Program-made: the position numbers and the translations under genes
Part shown: positions 27,356-35,950 of the stretch, in pieces
Numbering within the stretch: the stretch's first letter is position 1
Layout of the letters: each line of letters begins with the position of its first letter
The notes under the pieces: generated by a model
Databases searched by the model: none
The model's input: the letters and a program-made list of their open reading frames with translations, nothing else
Told to the model about the DNA's origin: nothing
From: Bauldia sp.
GTDB taxonomy: Bacteria > Pseudomonadota > Alphaproteobacteria > Rhizobiales > Kaistiaceae
NCBI GenBank assembly: GCA_037200845.1
Contig: JBBCGQ010000001.1
Coordinates: forward strand, 682,001-746,000
Reading direction: 5' to 3'
Length of the DNA: 64,000 nt

Positions 27356-28504
27356 ATGGCTATGTCTGCACGCAGCGAATCATCTCCTTCCTCCTCCCGG
27401 CCGAACGCGGTGGCGTTGCGCGGCATCACCAAGAGCTACGCCGGCCGCGTTGTCGTTTCGGATGTTTCGCTGGACGTCGCCGACGGCGAGTTCCTCGCGA
27501 TCCTCGGGCCGAGCGGCAGCGGCAAGACGACCATCATGCGTCTCATCGGCGGCTTCGAGGCGCCGGACGCCGGCGCGATATCGATCGGCGGCGAGGATGT
27601 GACCTCGCTTCCGGCCGAGCGCCGCAACGTCAACACCGTCTTCCAGAGCTACGCGCTTTTCCCGCACCTGTCGGTGCTCGACAACGTCGCCTACGGGCCG
27701 CGCATGCACGGCGTGGCGCGGACGGAGCGTTATGCGCGCGCGCGCCAACTGCTCGATCTGGTGCGCCTGTCCGACGCGGCCGAGCGCAAGCCGAACGAAC
27801 TATCCGGTGGCATGCAGCAGCGCGTCGCGCTGGCGCGGGCGCTCGCCAACAATCCGGCCGTGCTGCTGCTCGACGAGCCGCTCGGCGCGCTCGACCGCAA
27901 GCTGCGCGACGAACTGCAGCGCGAACTCCGCCGCATCCAGGCCGAGCTCCGCACGACGTTCATCTACGTGACGCACGACCAGGAGGAAGCGTTCGGCATG
28001 GCCGACCGGCTGGTCGTCATGCGCGCCGGCCGCTTCGAGCAGATCGGCACGCCGGCCGAAATCTACGATCGCCCTGCCAATGCATGGGTCGCGCTATTCG
28101 TCGGCAATGCGAACACCATCCGCGGCCGGCTGGAACGGGCGGCGACGCCGGCTGCCGTCGATAGCGACATTGGCCGCATCTCCGCCGGCCATGTCGCCGA
28201 CGGCCTCGCCGCCGGCGACCGCGTCATCGTGGTCGTCAGGCCGGAGCGGACGGTATTCGAGCCGCGCCCGCTGTTCGCCGAGGCCGATGCCGCCAACCGC
28301 ATCGCCGCCGAGCTTGTCGACAGCGTCGCGATCGGCCCGTCGCTGCGCCTGCGCGCCGTGACGCCCGGCGGCATCACCTTCGAATCCATCGCCCCTCGTG
28401 CATCCGAAATTTCCCCCTCCGCGACTCCCAAGCCCGGAGACCGGGTCTTCGTCACCTTCGACGCGGCTGCGGCGCGCGCCTATCGCGACGAGGACCTCGT
28501 CTGA
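27356..28504 (+). CDS. Polyamine-type ABC transporter ATP-binding protein (PotA-like)
   Basis: A 382-aa single-ATPase subunit. Walker A is GPSGSGKTT, the Q-loop is in VFQSYALFPHLSVLDNVAYG, the signature is NELSGGMQQRVALARAL and Walker B is LLLDEPLGALD; the H-loop is YVTHDQEEA. The C-terminal TOBE domain (about residues 280-380) is typical of PotA/FbpC proteins. The frame is open upstream to 27227, but those residues do not fit the family; ATG 27356 (or 27362) is preferred although no good ribosome-binding site is visible. It heads a five-gene operon with a binding protein, two permeases and an aminotransferase. Confidence 0.9.
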   Translation: MAMSARSESSPSSSRPNAVALRGITKSYAGRVVVSDVSLDVADGEFLAILGPSGSGKTTIMRLIGGFEAPDAGAISIGGEDVTSLPAERRNVNTVFQSYALFPHLSVLDNVAYGPRMHGVARTERYARARQLLDLVRLSDAAERKPNELSGGMQQRVALARALANNPAVLLLDEPLGALDRKLRDELQRELRRIQAELRTTFIYVTHDQEEAFGMADRLVVMRAGRFEQIGTPAEIYDRPANAWVALFVGNANTIRGRLERAATPAAVDSDIGRISAGHVADGLAAGDRVIVVVRPERTVFEPRPLFAEADAANRIAAELVDSVAIGPSLRLRAVTPGGITFESIAPRASEISPSATPKPGDRVFVTFDAAAARAYRDEDLV

Positions 28505-28534
28505 ACTTCCTCCCCCCGTGTAAGGACAACCAAC

Positions 28535-29650
28535 ATGACTGACCATTCCCCGCTTACCGGCTCGCGCCTGAGCCGGCGTACCATTCTCGGCCTGCTCGGC
28601 GGCGTGTCCGCGACCGCCGCGTTCGCGACGGCCTTCCCCGGCATCCGCCGCGCCAACGCCGCCACCACCGGCGCGCTCAACATCTATAGCTGGCCGGACT
28701 ACTTCTCGGCCGACGACCTCGCCGCCTACGCTGCGAAGAGCGGCGTCACGCCCAACATCGCGACCTACAACTCGAACGAAGACATGTTCGCCAAGCTGAG
28801 CAGCCCGGCCGGCTCCGGCTTCGACATCGTCATTCCGAGCTCGGGCTGGATCAAGCAGCTCGCCGACAAGAACCTGCTGCAGCCGCTCGATCATTCCAAG
28901 ATCGACTTCAGCGCGCTCGATCCCTCGCTGCTCAACCGCAACGACGACCCCGGCAACAAGTACTCGATCCCGAAGGATTGGGGCGTGCTCGGCGTCGTCT
29001 ACGATCCGGATGCCGTCGGCGGCGAGATCAAGACCTGGCAGGATTTCTTCGACGCCGGCGCCAAGCCGAACGTCTCGGGCAAGATCCGCCTGACCAAGTC
29101 GGCGTCGGAGACCGTCGGCCCGGCGCTGTGGCTGGCCGGCAAGGACTGGAACACGGCGACCGTCGACGACATCAAGGGCACCGCCGATTTCCTCAAGGGC
29201 TTCGCCAAGCACGTTAAGACCTTCTCGAGCTTCGATCCGGCGGCGCTGGCGAGCGGCGCCATCGTCTTGGCGCAAGCCAACCAGTCGGCGGCGCGCGGCG
29301 CCATCGCGCAGAACCCGAAGCTCAAGTGGGTCGTGCCCGGCCCGTGGAGCGAGATCTGGGTCGACAGCTACGCCATCGCTGCCGGCGCCCCGAATCTCGA
29401 TCAGGCCTACGACTTCCTCAACTTCTTCCTGTCGCCCGACATCCAGGTGAAGGAGACGCAGTACATCGGCTACCCGGCCGCGATCGCCGGGCTGCAGGGC
29501 AAGCTGCCGGCCGACGTCAAGAACGCCGACCTGATCTTCGGCGGAGCCGGTCTCGACTTCAGCAAGCTGACGACGTTCATCGTCAACCCGGATACCATCG
29601 CCGCCTATCAGGACGTCCAGAATCAGGTCCAGGCCGCGGCGGGCGGCTAA
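28535..29650 (+). CDS. PotD-like periplasmic binding protein, Tat-exported
   Basis: A 371-aa extracellular binding protein of the spermidine/putrescine family. The N-terminus has a twin-arginine signal (SRRTILGLLGG, cleavage near RRANAAT), unlike the Sec signals of the sugar-binding proteins in this window. The mature protein begins with GALNIYSWPDYFSADDLAAYAAKSG, the PotD pattern, and has YSIPKDWGVLGVVYD, PGPWSEIWVDSYAI and FFLSPDIQVKETQYIGYP. The ligand is probably a small amine or amino compound; the exact one is unknown. It is 30 bases after the ATPase gene. Confidence 0.9.
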   Translation: MTDHSPLTGSRLSRRTILGLLGGVSATAAFATAFPGIRRANAATTGALNIYSWPDYFSADDLAAYAAKSGVTPNIATYNSNEDMFAKLSSPAGSGFDIVIPSSGWIKQLADKNLLQPLDHSKIDFSALDPSLLNRNDDPGNKYSIPKDWGVLGVVYDPDAVGGEIKTWQDFFDAGAKPNVSGKIRLTKSASETVGPALWLAGKDWNTATVDDIKGTADFLKGFAKHVKTFSSFDPAALASGAIVLAQANQSAARGAIAQNPKLKWVVPGPWSEIWVDSYAIAAGAPNLDQAYDFLNFFLSPDIQVKETQYIGYPAAIAGLQGKLPADVKNADLIFGGAGLDFSKLTTFIVNPDTIAAYQDVQNQVQAAAGG

Positions 29651-29662
29651 AGCGGAGCACCA

Positions 29663-30580
29663 TTGTCCGCAGTTCTCATCAACGATCCGGCCGGCGATCC
29701 GAGGATCGCCGGCCGCGCTTTTATCGGCCGCGCGGCGCAGGCCCGCCTCGGCGACAATCTCTTCGCCGGGATACCGGCGCTGTGGCTGTTTGTTTTTTTC
29801 ATCACGCCGCTCGCCTTCACCGTCGTCTTCTCGTTCGGCCACTCGACCTTCGGCGGCATCGCGCTGGGCTTCACGTTCGACAACTACAGGCAGGCGCTGT
29901 CCGGCTTCTACCTGACCTCGTTCCTGCGCACGATCCAGTTCGCCGTCACCGGCTCCGCGCTGTGCATCCTGGTCGCCTTCCCGGCGGCGTACTTCATCGC
30001 CCGCCACGCCGGCCGCTGGCGCGGCGTCCTGCTGGTCGTCGTGCTCATCCCGTATTTCACCAGCTTCCTGATCCGCGTCATGTCGTGGCAGATCCTGCTG
30101 CAGCGGCGCGGCCCGCTGGAAGGCATCCTCAACTTCACGCACATTTATTCCGGCCCGCTCGATCTACTCGACACGCAGACCGCGGTCTTCATCGGCATCG
30201 TCTATGCCTACCTGCCGATCGCCATCGTGCCGCTTTACGTCGTGCTGGCGCGCATTCCGCCGGCGCTGATCGAGGCGAGCCGCGACCTCGGCGCTTCGCG
30301 CTGGCGCACCCTCGTCCATCTCGTGCTGCCGCTGGCGCGGCCCGGCATCGCCACCGCCGTGCTGCTCACCGCCGTGCCGATGCTGGGCGAACTCGTGGTG
30401 CCGACGCTGCTCGGCGGCGACAAGGGGGTGCTCATCGGCCGCGCCATCGCCTCGCAATACATCCAGTCGGAGAACTATGCGCTGGGCTCGGCGATGGCGG
30501 TGCTCGTGCTGATCGCGGTCGCCGTCATCGTCGGCGCGCTGGCGCGGCTGACGCGCAGCTTCGCCGAGGTCTCGGCATGA
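29663..30580 (+). CDS. PotB-like ABC transporter permease
   Basis: A 305-aa inner-membrane permease with about six hydrophobic segments. The EAA loop is EASRDLGASRWRTLVHLVLPLARPG (residues about 212-236). Translation starts at TTG 29663, with GGAG five to six bases upstream; no in-frame ATG fits. The stop overlaps the second permease by four bases. It pairs with that protein as the channel. Confidence 0.9.
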   Translation: MSAVLINDPAGDPRIAGRAFIGRAAQARLGDNLFAGIPALWLFVFFITPLAFTVVFSFGHSTFGGIALGFTFDNYRQALSGFYLTSFLRTIQFAVTGSALCILVAFPAAYFIARHAGRWRGVLLVVVLIPYFTSFLIRVMSWQILLQRRGPLEGILNFTHIYSGPLDLLDTQTAVFIGIVYAYLPIAIVPLYVVLARIPPALIEASRDLGASRWRTLVHLVLPLARPGIATAVLLTAVPMLGELVVPTLLGGDKGVLIGRAIASQYIQSENYALGSAMAVLVLIAVAVIVGALARLTRSFAEVSA

Positions 30581-31431
30581 GCACGGTTCGCGTTTCCGCC
30601 GGGAGGATGCCGAACGCCGGCGCCGCGGCGCTGGGCGTCTGGTACGCGCTGGTCGTCGTGTTCCTGTTCGCGCCGATCGCCGTGTCGATCGTCTATTCGT
30701 TCAACCTCGGCACGCTCGGCAAGCAGACGGCGCTGTTCACCGGCTGGACGACCGAGTGGTACGCCAACGCCTGGAACAACCAGTCGCTCCGCCGCACTGT
30801 TCAGACCAGCGTCGTCGTCTCGTTCTGGGCAGCGCTCATCTCGGTCGTCATCGGCACCGCGCTGGGCTTCGCCCTGGTCCGCCACCCGAACGCGCGGGTG
30901 CGCGGCGCGCTCTCGGGGCTGACGTACTTCCTGCTCATCGTGCCCGAGACGGTGACCGGCGTGTCGCTGCTGCTGTTCTACGCCGTGACCGGCATCCGCC
31001 TCAGCCTGTGGACGCTGGTCGCCGGCATCACGCCGCTCGCCATCTCGGTGACCGCGCTCATCGTGCGCGCCGGCGTGCTGACGCTCGACCGGCGGCTCGA
31101 GGAGGCTTCAGCCGATCTCGGCGGCAGCCGCCTGCAGACGCTCCGCTTTGTCGTATTGCCGCACCTCGCGCCGGCCGTCGCCGCCGGCGCGCTCATGGCC
31201 TATGTCTTCTCCTTCGACAATCTCGTCGTCTCGGCGTTCCTGACCACGCCCACGGTGAACACCTTGCCGGTCTATCTCTACGGCAGCCTGCAGTACGGCC
31301 CGTCGCCGGCGGTCTACGCCGCGGCCACGATCGTATTCGGATTCACCATCGTCCTCCTCGCCATCGCCGGGCTGCTCTATCGCGTCGTGCGCCGGCGCGG
31401 CGCTGGCGCATCGCCATCGCGGCCGGGCTGA
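30577..31431 (+). CDS. PotC-like ABC transporter permease
   Basis: A 284-aa inner-membrane permease. The EAA loop is EASADLGGSRLQTLRFVVLPHLAPA. The ATG overlaps the previous stop (ATGA); an open frame continues upstream but lies inside the first permease gene. The next gene, the aminotransferase, begins two bases after its stop, so transport and enzyme are coupled. Confidence 0.9.
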   Translation: MSTVRVSAGRMPNAGAAALGVWYALVVVFLFAPIAVSIVYSFNLGTLGKQTALFTGWTTEWYANAWNNQSLRRTVQTSVVVSFWAALISVVIGTALGFALVRHPNARVRGALSGLTYFLLIVPETVTGVSLLLFYAVTGIRLSLWTLVAGITPLAISVTALIVRAGVLTLDRRLEEASADLGGSRLQTLRFVVLPHLAPAVAAGALMAYVFSFDNLVVSAFLTTPTVNTLPVYLYGSLQYGPSPAVYAAATIVFGFTIVLLAIAGLLYRVVRRRGAGASPSRPG

Positions 31432-31433
31432 AC

Positions 31434-32525
31434 GTGACCAACTGGAACCCGCTGCTCGACGCGCCGAACTATCCGGCGGACGGCTACGCCAGGCTGGCCG
31501 ACCGGCTGGCGCGGCTGCTGAGCACGAAGAACGACGTCCTGCTCGTCCAGGCGGAGGCCATCGTCGCACTCGAGGCGGCGGCGCTCGGCCTCGCCCGTCC
31601 CGGTCTCCGCGCCCTCAACATCGTCACCAGCCCCTACGGCGTCTGGTTCGGCACCTGGCTCGGCCGCGGCGGCGCGGCGGTGACCCAACTGGCGGCGACG
31701 CCCGGGAAGCCGATCGAGACGGCCGCGGTGGCTGCCGCGCTCGCCGGCAAGGACATCGGCCTAATCGCGGTGGTCCACGCCGAATCCGCCAGCGGCATCC
31801 TCAATCCGCTGGAGGAGATCGCCGCGCTCGCCCGCGAGGCCGGCGCGCTGCTCGTCGTCGATGCCGTCGCGTCGTTCGCCGGTCATCCCCTCGATGTCGA
31901 TGCGCTCGGTGCCGATATCGTCGTGGTCGGGCCGCAGAAATCGCTGGGCGGGCCCTCGGGCGTCTCCGCGCTGTCCGTCAGCCCCCGCGCGTGGCAGCAG
32001 ATCGCGGCGCCCGGCGGCCCGACGTTGTCGACGCTCTCCCTCGCCGACCTCAGGGCCAACTGGCTGGCCACCGGCCGGCGCGCGCTGCCCGGCATGCCGT
32101 CGGCCGTCGAGTTCTACGCGCTCGAGGCGGCGCTCGACCGCATCGAGGCGGAAGGCATCGCCGCCGTCGTCGCGCGCCACGCCGTCGCCGCCGCCGCCAG
32201 CCGCGCCGGATTGGCGGCGCTGGGCTTGCCGGCCTGGGTCGGGGAGCGCGCCGCTTCCAATCTTGTGACCGCCGCCGAGATTCCGGCCGGAGTCGATCGC
32301 GCGGCGGTGCTCCGGACGCTGGTGCCGTTCGGCGTCGACATCAGTGCGGCGATAGGGCAGGGCACCGACCGGCTGCTCCGCCTCGGCCACACCGGACCGC
32401 GCGCCCGCTTCGAGGCTGTGCTCGCCAATGTCGTCGCGCTGGGCAGCGTGCTGGCCTCGCTCGGCGCCGACGTAGATGTCGGTGCCGCCGCCGCCGGCAT
32501 CGCTCGCGTATTTGCCGGAGCGTGA
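31434..32525 (+). CDS. Class V PLP aminotransferase (alanine-glyoxylate / pyridoxamine-pyruvate aminotransferase-like)
   Basis: A 363-aa fold-type I PLP enzyme starting at GTG 31434, two bases after the permease stop. The PLP-binding Asp143 is in LLVVDAVASFAG, the Schiff-base lysine is Lys169 in VVGPQKSLGGPSG, and the C-terminal LRLGHTGPRAR contains the carboxylate-binding arginine. The pattern resembles alanine-glyoxylate and pyridoxamine-pyruvate aminotransferases. Its tight coupling to a PotABCD-type importer suggests that it transaminates the imported amine. The substrate is not identifiable from sequence. An upstream open frame would overlap the permease and is rejected. Confidence 0.86.
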   Translation: MTNWNPLLDAPNYPADGYARLADRLARLLSTKNDVLLVQAEAIVALEAAALGLARPGLRALNIVTSPYGVWFGTWLGRGGAAVTQLAATPGKPIETAAVAAALAGKDIGLIAVVHAESASGILNPLEEIAALAREAGALLVVDAVASFAGHPLDVDALGADIVVVGPQKSLGGPSGVSALSVSPRAWQQIAAPGGPTLSTLSLADLRANWLATGRRALPGMPSAVEFYALEAALDRIEAEGIAAVVARHAVAAAASRAGLAALGLPAWVGERAASNLVTAAEIPAGVDRAAVLRTLVPFGVDISAAIGQGTDRLLRLGHTGPRARFEAVLANVVALGSVLASLGADVDVGAAAAGIARVFAGA

Positions 32526-32692
32526 CGCCGGCGATGGTCAGGCTGCTTTCCGCGCGGTAGGCGGATAGCCGGCAGGCCACGTTCCTTCACCCGGCCGGTT
32601 AGCCGTGATAAGAGCATTTGAAAGCAGCAGCAACTTTTGCTCAATCTCGTGAAGTGGCTTTGCGTAAGCGTGAATTCCCGGGCGGGCGATGG

Positions 32693-33346
32693 ATGAACGG
32701 CTTCAGTCTGGTAATCTTCGATTGCGACGGCGTCCTCGTCGATAGTGAGGTCGTGAGTTGCCGGTGCCTGGTCGATACCCTCGCCCGGTACGGCGTGAAG
32801 ATCGGCCTGGACGAAGTGTTCGACCGTTTTCTCGGGCGCAGCTCCAGTGCCGTGGAGGAATATTTCCTGGCTGTCACCGGCGCGCCGCTTCCCGTCTCGT
32901 TCGGTGCCGCGCTGTATGAAGATCTGTCGGCTGCCTACGAACGGTCCCTGCGCCTGATACCGCATGTGCGTTCCGTGCTGGAGTCCGTCGATACGCCTTA
33001 CTGCCTCGCCTCGTCGAGTGACCCGGCGCGCGTTCAGATGACTTTGGGAGTGACCGAACTGGACCGATATTTCGGCGATCGGATCTACACGGCGGCGATG
33101 GTTGCCAACGGCAAGCCGGCGCCCGATCTTTTTCTTCTCGCGGCTGAGCGCATGGGCGCCGACGCGGCGACGACTCTGGTCATCGAGGACAGCGTCAACG
33201 GAGTGCTCGCCGGCAAGGCCGCGGGCATGACGGTGTGGGGTTTCGTCGGCGGCAGCCATCACGCCGAGCGCGACGGCGCGCGGCTGCTGGCCGACGCCGG
33301 CGCCGACCGCGTGTTCGACTCGATGCGCGACCTGTTGCCGGCATAG
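32693..33346 (+). CDS. HAD-superfamily phosphatase (subfamily IA, beta-phosphoglucomutase-like)
   Basis: A 217-aa HAD enzyme. Motif I is VIFDCDGVLVDSE with both catalytic aspartates, motif II lies in CLASSSDPARV, the lysine of motif III in NGKPAPDLFLLAAERMG and motif IV in TLVIEDSVNGVLAG. The cap is the four-helix type. It removes phosphate from a small sugar phosphate or phosphoglycolate-like compound. The start 32693 is chosen because the family begins right before motif I; the frame is open 25 codons upstream. The SorC regulator starts 11 bases after the stop, and HAD phosphatases occur in polyol loci such as the Rhodobacter smo region, so it probably belongs to the polyol unit. Confidence 0.88.
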   Translation: MNGFSLVIFDCDGVLVDSEVVSCRCLVDTLARYGVKIGLDEVFDRFLGRSSSAVEEYFLAVTGAPLPVSFGAALYEDLSAAYERSLRLIPHVRSVLESVDTPYCLASSSDPARVQMTLGVTELDRYFGDRIYTAAMVANGKPAPDLFLLAAERMGADAATTLVIEDSVNGVLAGKAAGMTVWGFVGGSHHAERDGARLLADAGADRVFDSMRDLLPA

Positions 33347-33357
33347 CGGATCGAGCG

Positions 33358-34320
33358 ATGGACCAGAAAGTCGACAAGGCCGAGAAGTCCCGCCTCGACG
33401 ACGCCGCGCGCGCCGGCTGGCTCTACTACATCGCCGGCATCACGCAGGACGAGATCGCGCGCGAGCTCAACGTCTCGCGCCCGACCGCCCAGCGGCTGGT
33501 GTCGCTGGCTTTGTCGGAACGGCTGATAACCTTCCGTTTGGACCATCCGATCGCCGCCTGCATGGAGCTCGCACGCCGCCTCGGCGAGAAGTTCAAGCTC
33601 CAGCATTGCGATGTCGTGCCGACCGATCCGAGCAACGCCAACAACGTCGCCGGCGTCGCCAGCAGCGCCGCCGGCTTCCTCGAGCGGCAGCTCGCCGCCA
33701 CGACGCCGATGATCATCGCGCTCGGCACCGGACGAACGCTACGCGCCGCGGTCGATCAGATCCGCCCGATGAATTGCCCGCACCATCAATTGGTGTCGCT
33801 GGTCGGCAACATCGCTCCCGACGGCTCGGCGAGCTTCTTCGATACGCTGACGCGGCTCGCCGACCTGACGCAGGCGCGCCACTACCCGATCCCGCTGCCG
33901 CTGGTCGCGGCAAGCGAAGCGGAGAAGGACCTGCTGCTGTCGATCGAGCCGGTGCGCCGCGTCCACTCGCTGGCGGCGCGCGCCGACCTCACCATCGTCG
34001 GCATCGGCCAGATGGACGCCGATGCGCAGCAGTTCATCGACGGCTTCATCTCGCGCGAGGAACTGTTCGAGATCATGCGCGCCGGTGCGGCGGGCGAAGT
34101 CGTCGGCTGGTCGTTCGGCAGCGACGGGCGTCCGCTGAAGACCGACACCAACGCGCGCCTGACCTCGGTGCCGCTGCGCCCGGCCGATGGCCGGCTGGTG
34201 GTCGGCGTGGCGCTTGGCCCGGCGAAGATAAAGGCGATCCGCGCCGCGCTCACCGGCCGCATCGTCTCGGGCCTCATCACCGACGAGGCGACCGCGACCG
34301 CGCTTCTGGCGGGCCGCTAG
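33358..34320 (+). CDS. SorC-family sugar-binding transcriptional regulator
   Basis: A 320-aa regulator. The N-terminal helix-turn-helix is ITQDEIARELNVSRPTAQRLVSLALSERLI (about residues 28-57). The remainder is the SorC sugar-binding domain related to sugar-phosphate isomerases, with PMIIALGTGRTLRAAVDQI, LVSLVGNIAPDGSAS and GVALGPAKIKAIRAAL. It probably binds a phosphorylated polyol or pentulose produced by the downstream kinase and controls the transporter operon that begins 165 bases later. Confidence 0.9.
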   Translation: MDQKVDKAEKSRLDDAARAGWLYYIAGITQDEIARELNVSRPTAQRLVSLALSERLITFRLDHPIAACMELARRLGEKFKLQHCDVVPTDPSNANNVAGVASSAAGFLERQLAATTPMIIALGTGRTLRAAVDQIRPMNCPHHQLVSLVGNIAPDGSASFFDTLTRLADLTQARHYPIPLPLVAASEAEKDLLLSIEPVRRVHSLAARADLTIVGIGQMDADAQQFIDGFISREELFEIMRAGAAGEVVGWSFGSDGRPLKTDTNARLTSVPLRPADGRLVVGVALGPAKIKAIRAALTGRIVSGLITDEATATALLAGR

Positions 34321-34409
34321 CCAAATACGTCTGCTGGAGAGAGCAAGCGCCGGCCGCCTGAAAAGGGTGCCGCGGGCGCAAAAGATGCGTCGATACCGTG
34401 CATCGGCCG

Positions 34410-34463
34410 TTGACAGAATGACGCATGCGTGTGAACTTATGATTAATGCCGGAGCAAATGCTC
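34410..34463 (+). promoter_or_regulatory. Promoter/operator region of the polyol transporter
   Basis: A TTGACA hexamer at 34410-34415 is followed by a perfect 10-bp palindrome ACGCATGCGT (34421-34430) and an AT-rich run with TATGAT at 34438. The hexamer spacing (22 bases) is too long for a standard sigma-70 pair, so the boxes are tentative. A GAGCA-AA-TGCTC inverted repeat lies at 34452-34463. The palindromes are candidate sites for the SorC regulator. Confidence 0.35.
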
Positions 34464-34485
34464 ACGGCAAACTTGGGAGGAATTC

Positions 34486-35799
34486 ATGAAGCGTATTCTG
34501 GGCGCCCTTCTGGGCGCGGCATCCCTGTTTGCACTCGGTCAGGCCAACGCGGCCACGCAGTTGACCATCGCCACGGTCAACAACGGCGACATGATCCGGA
34601 TGCAGAAGCTCACCGACGATTTCACCAAGGCCAATCCGGACATCACCTTGCAGTGGGTGACGCTCGAGGAAAACGCGCTGCGCCAGAAGGTGACGACCGA
34701 CATCGCCACCAAGGGCGGCCAGTACGACGTGCTGACCATCGGCACGTACGAAGTGCCGATCTGGGCGAAGCAGGGCTGGCTGGTCGCGCTCGACAACCTC
34801 GGCGCGGATTACAACATCGACGATCTGCTGCCCGCCATCCGTGGCGGCCTGTCGCAGGACGGCAAGCTCTACGCCGCGCCGTTCTACGGCGAGTCGAGCT
34901 ACGTCATGTATCGTAAGGACCTGATGGACAAGGCCGGGCTGAAGATGCCCGACGCGCCGACCTGGGACTTCATCCGCCAGGCGGCCGACAAGATGACCGA
35001 CCGCGCCAACGGCATCAACGGCGTGTGCCTGCGCGGCAAGGCCGGCTGGGGCGAGAACATGGCGTTCCTGACGGCGACGTCGAACTCCTTCGGCGCCCGC
35101 TGGTTCGATGAGAACTGGAAGCCGCAGTTCGACCAGCCGGAATGGAAGAACACGCTGCAGTTCTACGTCGACCTGATGAAGGCCGACGGTCCCGCCGGCG
35201 CCTCGTCGAACGGCTTCAACGAAAACCTGACGCTGTTCCAGCAGGGCAAGTGCGGCATGTGGATCGACGCCACGGTCGCCGGCTCGTTCGTCACCGACCC
35301 GAAGGCCTCGACGGTAGCCGACAAGGTCGGCTTCGCGCTCGCCCCCGACAACGGCCTCGGCAAGCGCGGCAACTGGCTGTGGGCGTGGTCGCTCGCCATT
35401 CCCGCCGGCTCGCAGAAGGTCGACGCCGCCGAGAAGTTCATCTCGTGGGCGACCGGCCCGCACTACCTCGACCTCGTCGCCAGCAAGGAAGGCTGGGCTA
35501 ACGTGCCTCCGGGTACGCGCACATCGCTCTACAACAACGCCGAGTACACCAAGTCGGCGCCGTTTGCGGCGATGACGCTGGCCTCGATCAACGCGGCCGA
35601 CCCGACCAAGCCGACCGTGAAGCCAGTGCCCTACACCGGCGTGCAGTTCGTCGCGATCCCCGAGTTCCAGGGTCTCGGCGATACGGTCGGCCAGATCTTC
35701 TCGGCCGCGCTCGCCGGGCAGACCAGCGTCGACGATGCGCTGAAGCAGGCCCAGGACGCCGCCACCCGCACCATGACCAAGGGCGGCTACATCAAGTAG
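34486..35799 (+). CDS. smoE: Sorbitol/mannitol-type polyol-binding protein (SmoE-like)
   Basis: A 437-aa periplasmic binding protein with a Sec signal peptide (cleavage near GQANAATQ). It follows the SmoE family of polyol-binding proteins: LTIATVNNGDMIRMQKLTDDFTKANP at the mature start, YDVLTIGTYEVPIWAKQGWL, YGESSYVMYRKDLMD and GNWLWAWSLAIPAGS. A strong GGGAGG box precedes the ATG by six bases. It captures a polyol (sorbitol, mannitol, xylitol, ribitol or arabitol are all possible) for the permeases encoded downstream; the gene order E-F-G-K matches Rhodobacter smo. Confidence 0.9.
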   Translation: MKRILGALLGAASLFALGQANAATQLTIATVNNGDMIRMQKLTDDFTKANPDITLQWVTLEENALRQKVTTDIATKGGQYDVLTIGTYEVPIWAKQGWLVALDNLGADYNIDDLLPAIRGGLSQDGKLYAAPFYGESSYVMYRKDLMDKAGLKMPDAPTWDFIRQAADKMTDRANGINGVCLRGKAGWGENMAFLTATSNSFGARWFDENWKPQFDQPEWKNTLQFYVDLMKADGPAGASSNGFNENLTLFQQGKCGMWIDATVAGSFVTDPKASTVADKVGFALAPDNGLGKRGNWLWAWSLAIPAGSQKVDAAEKFISWATGPHYLDLVASKEGWANVPPGTRTSLYNNAEYTKSAPFAAMTLASINAADPTKPTVKPVPYTGVQFVAIPEFQGLGDTVGQIFSAALAGQTSVDDALKQAQDAATRTMTKGGYIK

Positions 35800-35824
35800 G
35801 CTTCCTCCCGGAGCCTCGACTGCG

Positions 35825-35857
35825 CTGTCCGGAGCGGCAAGCCGCCGCCCCGGACAG
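35825..35857 (+). terminator. Stem-loop between the binding-protein and permease genes
   Basis: CTGTCCGG pairs with CCGGACAG around an inner GCGGC-AA-GCCGC hairpin, 25 bases after the smoE stop. No T run follows. Like the hairpins after the chvE and ytfQ genes, it probably stabilises the binding-protein message or reduces read-through to the permeases. Confidence 0.55.
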
Positions 35858-35950
35858 TTCCGCTCCGGTGGCCGCCGAAGGGAAGCCCGCGCGCCGGTCA
35901 CGGCGAAAATGAACCTCTGCCTCTCGGGAGGTGGTCGGAGGAACAAGAAA

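Noticed and set aside
34410-34443. Standard sigma-70 promoter TTGACA/TATGAT for smoE
   Set aside because: The spacing of 22 bases is too long for a normal sigma-70 promoter, so the boxes are reported only as tentative.
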